DNA of 64,000 bases from Sphingobium sp. (GTDB lineage: Bacteria > Pseudomonadota > Alphaproteobacteria > Sphingomonadales > Sphingomonadaceae). The notes below the pieces were generated by a model that had not been told where the DNA came from, did no database searches, and saw only the letters and a list, made by a program, of their open reading frames with translations. This document shows, one piece after another, positions 57,519-64,000 of this stretch. Location: assembly GCA_020446425.1 (NCBI GenBank), contig JAGRES010000010.1, positions 22,518-86,517 on the forward strand, given 5' to 3'. The first letter of the stretch is position 1. Each line of letters begins with the position of its first letter. The translations under genes were made by a program, and so were the position numbers.

Positions 57519-60116
57519 CTACTCCGCCAGGCTCTTACTCACCTGCTCGGTTACGTCCTTCGACAGCTTGGGGTTAGCCAATATGCGCTCCAGCTCGGCA
57601 CGCATCATCGCCGCGCGCGTCTCGCCAAAGCGCTTCCACCGGCCCAGCGGCGGCACGAAGCGCGCCGCGGTTTGCGGGTTGATCGGGTCGAGCGCGAGAA
57701 TGCCGTCGGCCAGAAAACGATAGCCCTCGCCTGACGCATGATGCAGCGCCCACTGGTTCGCACCGAACGCGCCATAGACCGCGCGGGCGCGGTTGGGGTT
57801 GCTGAGCGTGAAGTCCTTGTGTTTCGCCAGCGCCGCGACAATAGCCAGCGTGTCCGGGTGAAACGCCAGCGCCTGTGTCTGGAACCATTTGTCGAGCACC
57901 AGCGCATCGTCATGATAGCGGTCGTAAAATTGCGCCAGCGCATCGGCGCGCTGCGCGCACTCCATATTGGCGAGCGTGGCGAGCGCGCCCTGACGCTCGG
58001 TCATGTTATGCGCCTGCTCGAACTGGCCCAGTGCGACCTGCGCGCCATCGTCCGCGCCGCTTGTCACCAGATAGACCAGCGCGACATTGCGCAGCTTGCG
58101 CGCACCCTTGGCTTCGGGGGACAGGGCGAATTCAGCGCGAGCCGTACGCGCGTGCAGATCGCGCCAGACCGGCTCCAGCGCCTTGCCGATGGCCGCCTGC
58201 ATCTCGTCCCGCGCCGCGTGGATCGCCTGCGGGTCGACCACCAGCATCTGGTCGCCGATATAGGCCTCGCTCGGTAACCGCACCGTCTCGGCGATGAAGG
58301 CGTCGTCAAGGTCCGTATTGGTGATTGCGTTCTGAACGGCGTCGATCACGGCGCCGGTTTCGAGCATGCCGGTCGCCACGCCATCGGTCAGCGCGCCAAG
58401 CATGAGCTGCTGCATCGCCTCATAGCGGGCAAACGGATCATCGTCATGCGCGGACAGGAACGCCAGCTCATCGGAGCTGCGGGGCACATCGAGGGTGACA
58501 GGCGCCGAAAAGCCGCGATTGATCGACAGGGCTGCAGGGCCGTTGATATCGTCGAACCGGAAGCTCTGCTCGGTTTCAGTGAGCATCAGCAGGCGCTCTT
58601 CATGACGCTCTCCTGATTGCCGGTCGAACAGCGCCGTACGCAGCGGCAGCACCATCGGCTGCTTGTCCTTCTGCCCCGGCGTATCGGGGACGGCCTGCCG
58701 CATTATCAGCGTGGCGGACCGGGTATCGGCATCGTGCAACAGCCGCGCCGTCACGCGCGGCGTGCCCGCCTGGCTGTACCACAGGCGAAACTGGCCCAGA
58801 TCGGCCTTGCCACCGTCCTCCATCGCGCGGACGAAATCCTCGCAGGTCACGGCCTGCCCGTCATGGCGCTCGAAATAGAGATCGGTGCCCTTGCGATAGC
58901 CCTCCGGCCCCAGAATCTCGGCCATCATGCGGATGACTTCTGCGCCCTTGTTGTAAACGGTCGCGGTATAGAAATTGCCGATTTCCATATAGGATTCCGG
59001 GCGCACAGGGTGGGCAAGCGGCCCGGCGTCCTCGGGGAATTGCGCCGCGCGCAGCGCCCGCACATCCTCGATCCGCTTGACCGGCGGGCTGCCCATATCG
59101 GCGGAAAAGCACTGGTCGCGATAGACCGTCAGGCCCTCCTTCAGCGAAAGCTGGAACCAGTCGCGGCAGGTGACGCGGTTGCCCGACCAGTTGTGAAAAT
59201 ATTCGTGCGCGACCACCCCTTCGACATTGTCATAATCGAGGTCGGTCGCGGTTTCCGGATCGACCAATATGTAGCGGCTGTTGAAGATGTTCAGCCCCTT
59301 GTTCTCCATCGCGCCAAAGTTGAAATCGGCGACCGCAACGATGTTGAACACGTCGAGATCATATTCGCGGCCATAGACGCGCTCGTCCCATTCCATGCTG
59401 TCCTTCAATGCCGTCATCGCATGATCCGTACGCGGCAGATCCGCCTCGCGCACCCAGATGCCCAGCTTCACCTCGCGCCCGCTCATGGTCGTAAAGCTGT
59501 CGGCGTTGCAGGCAAGATCGCCCGCCACCAGCGCGAACAGGTAACAGGGTTTGAGGAACGGGTCGTTCCAGCGCGCCCAATGCCGCCCATTGGCTGCATC
59601 GCCGCTCTCCATCGGGTCGCCATTGGCGAGCAGCACCGGATAGAGCGCCTTGTCCGCCTCCATGCGCACGCTGTAGCGGCTCAATATGTCGGGCCGGTCG
59701 GAGAACCAGGTGATGCGGCGAAAGCCTTCGGCCTCGCATTGCGTGCAGAGCAGGCCCCCGCTGGCATAGAGCCCCATGAGCTGGCTGTTCTTATCGGGCG
59801 CAATGGCCACACGGGTTTCGATAACATGGTCGCCACCCGGCAGTGCGATGGTCAGAGGATCGCCCTCTCTAGGCCACTGCTCCTGCGGCAATTCCACGCC
59901 GTCGACAAGGATCGAGAGCGTTTCCAGCCCTTCGCCATCCAGCGTCAGCGGCCGGTCATGATCGCCGTTGCGCGTCACCTGCAGCCGCGTCGCGACCTCG
60001 GTCCGCGCCGCATCCAGCTGAAAATCGAGCGCGATATCCGGCACCAGCCAGTCCGGCGAGCTGTAATCCTTGCGAAAAACGATGTGGGGCGATGCGGAAG
60101 ATGAGGCGTCGAGCAT
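57519..60116 (-). CDS. pepN: PepN, M1-family aminopeptidase N
   Basis: The 865-aa zinc peptidase removes N-terminal residues from peptides. It has the exopeptidase motif FGAMENKGLN and the zinc site HEYFH at residues 304-308, with the downstream Glu in SLKEGLTVYRDQ. It has the full four-domain length of the E. coli-type enzyme, including the long C-terminal helical domain (~540-865). No signal peptide, so cytoplasmic. It runs leftward toward the FRG unit and is divergent from the epimerase gene. Confidence 0.96.
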   Translation of the reverse strand: MLDASSSASPHIVFRKDYSSPDWLVPDIALDFQLDAARTEVATRLQVTRNGDHDRPLTLDGEGLETLSILVDGVELPQEQWPREGDPLTIALPGGDHVIETRVAIAPDKNSQLMGLYASGGLLCTQCEAEGFRRITWFSDRPDILSRYSVRMEADKALYPVLLANGDPMESGDAANGRHWARWNDPFLKPCYLFALVAGDLACNADSFTTMSGREVKLGIWVREADLPRTDHAMTALKDSMEWDERVYGREYDLDVFNIVAVADFNFGAMENKGLNIFNSRYILVDPETATDLDYDNVEGVVAHEYFHNWSGNRVTCRDWFQLSLKEGLTVYRDQCFSADMGSPPVKRIEDVRALRAAQFPEDAGPLAHPVRPESYMEIGNFYTATVYNKGAEVIRMMAEILGPEGYRKGTDLYFERHDGQAVTCEDFVRAMEDGGKADLGQFRLWYSQAGTPRVTARLLHDADTRSATLIMRQAVPDTPGQKDKQPMVLPLRTALFDRQSGERHEERLLMLTETEQSFRFDDINGPAALSINRGFSAPVTLDVPRSSDELAFLSAHDDDPFARYEAMQQLMLGALTDGVATGMLETGAVIDAVQNAITNTDLDDAFIAETVRLPSEAYIGDQMLVVDPQAIHAARDEMQAAIGKALEPVWRDLHARTARAEFALSPEAKGARKLRNVALVYLVTSGADDGAQVALGQFEQAHNMTERQGALATLANMECAQRADALAQFYDRYHDDALVLDKWFQTQALAFHPDTLAIVAALAKHKDFTLSNPNRARAVYGAFGANQWALHHASGEGYRFLADGILALDPINPQTAARFVPPLGRWKRFGETRAAMMRAELERILANPKLSKDVTEQVSKSLAE

Positions 60117-60191
60117 GTTTCGCTTCTACGCATTGCGGCGGTCCAGCACAATCATCTTGCGATCCCGATGCAATGTCTTTTTAACACCATA

Positions 60192-61007
60192 ATGGCGCAG
60201 CACATGCTGATCATTGGAATGGGTTATACTGGCGGAATGCTGGCGTCAGCGCTGCGCACGCAGGGGTGGCGCGTGACAGGGGTCAAACGGGAAGCGGACG
60301 GTCCCGATATCCTGCCTTTTGCGGATGAAGGCGCCGTGCGCGACCATATCGGCCAGGCCACGCATATCCTGTCCTCCGTACCGCCCACGCGGGACGGCGA
60401 CGACCCGGTGCTGGCGCTTTATGGCGACGCCATCGCCGGCAGCGGCGCACAATGGGTCGGCTATCTCTCGTCAACCGGCGTCTATGGCGATACCGGCGGC
60501 GCCTGGGTGGATGAAGGCGCGCCCATCGGCACCGGCAGGCGCACGGCGCGCGCCGATGCGGATGCGCGCTGGCAAAAGCTGCACCCCGCCATGCGCGTTT
60601 TTCGCCTGCCCGGCATTTATGGGCCGGGGCGCAGCGCGCTGGACCGCGTACGCACGGAGAAAGCACATCGCATTGATATAGAAGGACAAATATTCAGCCG
60701 CATTCATGTCGATGATATTATAGCGGCAATTATAAAAAGCTTTGATGGCCCAGCTGGCGTCTATAATATCGCCGACGATCATCCCTGCCCGCAAAATGAT
60801 GTGATCGCATATGCTGCTGCCCTACTCGGCCTTCCCTGCCCGCCATTACAGTCCATTGAGGAGGCCGGTCTCTCACCCCAGGCGCGCGCCTTTTACGCGG
60901 AAAACCGGCGTGTCGCCAATGGCAAGGCAAAACGCCTGCTCGGCTGGCGGGCGCAATATCCGGATTATCGGCGCGGCTTGACAGCGTGCCTGAATAACGA
61001 CGAGTAA
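60192..61007 (+). CDS. SDR-family NAD(P)-dependent epimerase-like protein
   Basis: The 271-aa protein is a YeeZ-like extended/atypical SDR. The nucleotide motif is MLIIGMGYTGGMLASAL (~4-20), followed by LSSVPP, WVGYLSSTGVYGDTGGAWVDE (Ser/Tyr region), VFRLPGIYGPGRSALDRV and a C-terminal RVANGKAKRLLGWRAQYPDYRRGL. The substrate is unknown. ATG 60192 is chosen because homologues begin close to the nucleotide motif; ATG 60168 is in frame upstream. A short stretch near 60660-60780 is unusually AT-rich for this genome. Confidence 0.88.
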   Translation: MAQHMLIIGMGYTGGMLASALRTQGWRVTGVKREADGPDILPFADEGAVRDHIGQATHILSSVPPTRDGDDPVLALYGDAIAGSGAQWVGYLSSTGVYGDTGGAWVDEGAPIGTGRRTARADADARWQKLHPAMRVFRLPGIYGPGRSALDRVRTEKAHRIDIEGQIFSRIHVDDIIAAIIKSFDGPAGVYNIADDHPCPQNDVIAYAAALLGLPCPPLQSIEEAGLSPQARAFYAENRRVANGKAKRLLGWRAQYPDYRRGLTACLNNDE

Positions 61008-61152
61008 ATAGCGCCATTTTGAATGTTCCGCCGGGAAGACGACTTCCCCAATAAGTGAGACAGTGATAAGGATAGCGCTCCATACATAAGAACAGTTCGG
61101 GCGCGGTGGCCAAAATAGCGGTGCAAAATCGCATCATGGCAGGAGTTCAACT

Positions 61153-63006
61153 GTGAATCTATTTGGTGGGCGCAATTCCGTAAATGGAATGATGTTCAGC
61201 GACTCTGAACGTCTGCGCCTGCTTGTCTCCCGCATCGACGCTGTATTTTCACCGCTGCGCGTCGCGATTTCAGCCAACATCATTTGCGCCATATTATTGA
61301 CGTTTCTGCTGAGGCAGGACGAAACGAGCAGTCATCTCGACATATGGCTCGTCTGCGTTCTCGCGGTATCGGCTGCGCGTTATGCGCTCTATGTGAAGCA
61401 TAAGACTGCCCCCGATACGGCGGCGCATATCCGTATCTGGGCCGCGCTGTCGGTCATGGGATCCGGTTCGGCAGGCCTGCTATGGGGCTTTGGCGGGCTG
61501 CTGCTGTTCCCCAGCGGCACCGAACATTTATGGCTATGGAGCCTTGTCGTCGCGGGGCTGTGCGCGGGGGCGGTCGCCTCCAGCTCGGCACACCTGCCCA
61601 CCGCGCTGATCTTCATTGTCTCGGCCAGCCTGCCTCTGTTCGGCCGACTTGTACCCGAAAGCTCATTGGGCGCGCTGGCGACGGCGGGCCTGATATCGAC
61701 CTTCATCCTGTGCCTCATCGTGATCGCTTATATTGCGAGCCAGGAATTCGCGCGGACATTCTCGCTCCGGCTGATGCTGGAACAAAAGGCGGCAGAGCTC
61801 GACGCCGCCAACCAGCGCCTGACGGGCGAGATAGCCGACCACAGGGAAACGTCAGAAATACTGGATCAGGCCCGAAAAATGGAGGCGATCGGCCGTCTGA
61901 CCGCAGGCGTCGCCCATGATTTCAACAATCTGCTAGCCATCATCATGGGCAATCAGGAACTGATCCTGCTCCGCGCGGTGGACAATGACGACGTGAAGCG
62001 GCTGGCCTCGACCTCGCTGGACGCCGTAAAAAACGGGGCGCAGCTGACACACAGCCTGATCGCCTTTGCCCGTAAACAGACCCTGAAACCTGCACTGGTT
62101 GATATCAACGCGCTGCTGGGCAAGGCCCGGCCTTTGCTGACCAATGCGGTAGGAGAGAAAATCACCATCACATATGCGACGTCGAACCAGCCCCTGCCCG
62201 CGAGCATCGACGCCGCGCAGCTTCAGATCGCGCTGCTTAACCTTGTGATCAACGCTCGAGACGCCATTACGGGGCCGGGCGATATACAGATCGGCAGCCA
62301 TGCCGTGCACATAAAGGGTTCCTCCCGGCTGAACACCGGCACATTGCTGCCCGCGGGTTCCTATGCCGTGGTGACGGTTGCGGATACCGGATCGGGTATA
62401 GCGCCGGAAATCGTCGACAAGATATTCGAGCCCTTTTTCACCACCAAGGGCGTGAGCCACGGAACCGGCCTCGGCCTTTCGCAAGTATATGGATTTGTGG
62501 TTCAATCCGGTGGCGGCATTGATATTGAGACGACACCGGATCAGGGCACCTCCATCGCTCTTTATCTGCCGCTGGTTGAAAGCCTTGCGGATCAGGGGGA
62601 GCCAGTCACCGAACCACCGTCCGGCGTATCTGCTTCCAGGCGGCATGTATTGCTTGTCGACGATAATGGATGCGTCCTTGCCGGGCTGAACGACATGTTG
62701 CGGCAGGAAGGATGCGCGGTCGTGACCGCCGAAGATTGCGACGCGGCGCTCGAGCTGCTGAAACAGCATGATGACATCGGTGTGATGATCACCGACATTC
62801 ATATGCCAGTGAAGGACGGGGCCGAATTGATCGAGGCTGTGCGGACGGGCTGGCCTGACATCTCGATCATCGCCATGTCGGGCTCGCCAATGGATCAGCT
62901 GCCCGGAGACGTGGCGCTATTGCCCAAGCCCTTTACGATCCGGCAGCTGCGTGAATGCCTGGCGTCGCTCGACGAGATCCGCGCGCGCGACATAACGGCA
63001 TCCTGA
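61153..63006 (+). CDS. Hybrid sensor histidine kinase with C-terminal receiver
   Basis: The 617-aa protein starts at GTG 61153 (AGGAG 8 bases upstream). About six membrane helices (~30-200) without a large periplasmic loop suggest membrane-linked sensing. A coiled coil (~205-240) follows. The HisKA domain has phospho-His255 ([16 protein letters not shown]). The ATPase has [16 protein letters not shown] and [13 protein letters not shown]. The C-terminal receiver (~495-610) has Asp548 in [12 protein letters not shown] and the Lys in LPKPFTI. No separate response regulator gene is adjacent, so the output partner is elsewhere. Confidence 0.93.
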   Translation: MNLFGGRNSVNGMMFSDSERLRLLVSRIDAVFSPLRVAISANIICAILLTFLLRQDETSSHLDIWLVCVLAVSAARYALYVKHKTAPDTAAHIRIWAALSVMGSGSAGLLWGFGGLLLFPSGTEHLWLWSLVVAGLCAGAVASSSAHLPTALIFIVSASLPLFGRLVPESSLGALATAGLISTFILCLIVIAYIASQEFARTFSLRLMLEQKAAELDAANQRLTGEIADHRETSEILDQARKMEAIGRLTAGVAHDFNNLLAIIMGNQELILLRAVDNDDVKRLASTSLDAVKNGAQLTHSLIAFARKQTLKPALVDINALLGKARPLLTNAVGEKITITYATSNQPLPASIDAAQLQIALLNLVINARDAITGPGDIQIGSHAVHIKGSSRLNTGTLLPAGSYAVVTVADTGSGIAPEIVDKIFEPFFTTKGVSHGTGLGLSQVYGFVVQSGGGIDIETTPDQGTSIALYLPLVESLADQGEPVTEPPSGVSASRRHVLLVDDNGCVLAGLNDMLRQEGCAVVTAEDCDAALELLKQHDDIGVMITDIHMPVKDGAELIEAVRTGWPDISIIAMSGSPMDQLPGDVALLPKPFTIRQLRECLASLDEIRARDITAS

Positions 63007-63035
63007 TAGTGTGGGAATATGGGGCCGAAGCCCGC

Positions 63036-63743
63036 TTAATGATCGCCTGCGCCATTATCTGCGCCGATGGAAAGCGCGCAGATGCGTGAAAGGTGCGTAT
63101 AGGGCAGGCCGGTTGCCGCAGCCCAGTCATTGAACTGCGCCTGTATCTTGCGCATATCGGACTTCGATTTGGCCTCCTCGCCAATATCCAGCCCCGCATC
63201 GCGCAGACATGCGATCACATCTTTCGATGTCACAAACCCGTCCCAGCCCAAGAAGCGCAGTAGCATCTGCCCGCTATTGCCGCCGAGCCGGTTGCCGCGT
63301 TTGGCCAGCAGATCGAGAAGGCCGATCTGGTCTGTGGCTGGCCACCCCATGAGAAACTTGCCGAAGCTGCCATGTTCATCGGCGATTTCACGCACAAAAT
63401 GGGCATTATGGCGCACAGACATGATCTTGGCGCCGTTGCGCACGATCCTTTTGTCGGCGGTCAGGGCCTCCCAATAATCATCGGGTTGAAAGGTCAGGTC
63501 GACCGGGTCGAAGCCGAAAAAGGCTTCCTCGAACCCCGGCCATTTCGCCTCGATCACATTCCACGCAAAACCCGCACAGAAAACCCGCTTGGTCATTTCC
63601 GCAAGAATGCGGTCATCGGGCATATTCTCCAGAGCCTTGCTATCGGGCACCTGCGGCAACAGCCGTGCCAGCGCATCGGCCCCGCCTTTTCGGGCCTCCG
63701 CCCGCGCTTTGATGATGTCAAAGGATTGAGTTGGCCCTGCCAT
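63036..63743 (-). CDS. 3-methyladenine DNA glycosylase I-like protein
   Basis: From ATG 63743 (GGAGAGCG upstream) the protein is 235 aa. The core resembles Tag: MTKRVFCAGFAWNVIEAKWPGFEEAFFGFDPVDLTF (~55-90), ALTADKRIVRNGAKIMSVRHNAHFVREI (~100-127) and a helical C-terminal half with GGNSGQMLLRFLGWDGFVTSKDVIACL. The N-terminal zinc-coordinating residues of classical Tag are not obvious, so it is a divergent family member that may have another base substrate. It converges on the kinase gene. Confidence 0.85.
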   Translation of the reverse strand: MAGPTQSFDIIKARAEARKGGADALARLLPQVPDSKALENMPDDRILAEMTKRVFCAGFAWNVIEAKWPGFEEAFFGFDPVDLTFQPDDYWEALTADKRIVRNGAKIMSVRHNAHFVREIADEHGSFGKFLMGWPATDQIGLLDLLAKRGNRLGGNSGQMLLRFLGWDGFVTSKDVIACLRDAGLDIGEEAKSKSDMRKIQAQFNDWAAATGLPYTHLSRICALSIGADNGAGDH

Positions 63744-63824
63744 TACACGCTCTCCGGTGTCACAGACATGGTCGACCGCCATGTAATGGAGCAAAGTGTA
63801 GAACATCGGCGCGGTGAGCCCAAC

Positions 63825-63854
63825 AAAAACCCGGCGTAAAGCCGGGTTGTTTTG
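63825..63854. terminator. Bidirectional-type terminator at the right end
   Basis: AACCCGGC (63828-63835), loop GTAAA, GCCGGGTT (63841-63848) is followed by GTTTTG on the plus strand and preceded by AAAAA, which becomes TTTTT on the minus strand. It most likely ends a leftward transcript entering from beyond the window. Confidence 0.75.
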
Positions 63855-63874
63855 TCCATGAGCTGTGTGAAGCT

Positions 63875-64000
63875 TGGTTGCGGGGGCTGGATCTAATCTT
63901 CACTTGTTGCCCGAGCAAGTAAAGATGGTTGCGGGGACCGGCATCGATCACAACTTGCAATCGACGCCGGTAAAGATGGTTGCGGGAGGCTGCAACCACC
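63875..64000. repeat. 51-bp tandem repeat array (truncated by window end)
   Basis: TGGTTGCGGG occurs at 63875, 63926 and 63977, exactly 51 bases apart. Units 2 and 3 are preceded by TAAAGA. The interiors differ but each carries its own inverted repeat: ACTTG/CAAGT in unit 1, ACCGGCATCGAT/ATCGACGCCGGT in unit 2 and GGTTGC/GCAACC in unit 3. In the reverse frame they encode a 17-residue PRNHLY-containing repeat, which may be incidental. The array continues past the window. Confidence 0.75.

Noticed and set aside
58617-60104. A 495-codon plus-strand frame opposite pepN
   Set aside because: PepN with its HEYFH zinc site occupies the other strand. The antisense translation has no domain and typical shadow composition.
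63875-64000. CRISPR array or tRNA genes at the right end
   Set aside because: The constant part is only about 10-16 bases, the spacer-like parts are self-complementary, and no cas genes are seen. TGGTTGCGGGGGCTGG looks like the 3' end of a tRNA in reverse, but no cloverleaf can be drawn.

Overview
The window is high-GC DNA, very probably from a motile, carotenoid-making alphaproteobacterium of the order Sphingomonadales. The grounds are flbT beside fliI/fliJ, an alphaproteobacterial-type short flagellin, a MotE-like/DUF6468 pair after fliM, a crtZ-type carotene hydroxylase, and a REP-like intergenic repeat of a type I associate with sphingomonads. I cannot name genus or species from sequence alone.

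Layout. (1) 1-21089 is a flagellar cluster: end of flhA, fliK, flgD, two unrecognised small genes, flagellin, flgH-flgA-flgG-flgF (leftward), fliL-fliM-DUF6468-motE-like, a FliL-like exported protein, a small membrane protein and a large TPR protein, flgL-flgK-flgE (leftward), and flbT-fliI-fliJ-lytic transglycosylase (rightward). (2) 21205-23643 holds a sigma-70-like factor and a regulator with two XRE-type helix-turn-helix regions. (3) 23636-25806 carries a CinA-like protein, a GFA protein and methionine aminopeptidase. (4) 25853-36755 is one long leftward chemotaxis locus: two MCPs, a STAS protein, CheA, CheR, CheB, CheD, CheY, CheW, a second CheB-like protein lacking its catalytic histidine, and a small unknown. 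(5) 36841-39884 is a MarR-EmrA-EmrB efflux operon. (6) 40117-44119 is otsB-GH15-otsA for trehalose metabolism. (7) 44221-55287 is mainly envelope functions: DUF389, an SLC13-type permease, CrtZ, Lgt, a NDUFAF7-like methyltransferase, a PgeF-like protein, a HAD phosphatase and an Mla-type lipid ABC transporter. (8) 55466-57297 is a compact, AT-richer FRG + DUF262 gene pair that looks like an acquired, defence-type module. (9) 57519-63743 carries PepN, an SDR epimerase, a hybrid histidine kinase and a 3-methyladenine glycosylase I-like protein. The right end (63875-64000) is a 51-bp-period repeat array cut by the window edge.

The strongest undescribed signal is regulatory. A dyad built around TCCTATAAT recurs upstream of the flagellar transcription units (at 235, 2281, 7707, 11040, 17730, 17834), in the 3' end of the transglycosylase gene (20974), as two reversed copies 21 bp apart before the sigma factor, as variants before the XRE gene, and once inside the XRE gene. 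I noticed none outside the flagellar/regulator block. One copy (2281) precedes no protein gene but does precede a well-structured ~130-nt stretch ending in a strong terminator, which reads as a small RNA. Together these suggest a self-contained flagellar regulon in which the linked sigma factor and/or XRE protein reads the TCCTATAAT dyads. FlbT and a hairpin in the flagellin leader would add post-transcriptional control. Many junctions here use ATGA stop/start overlaps, so several operons are translationally coupled.
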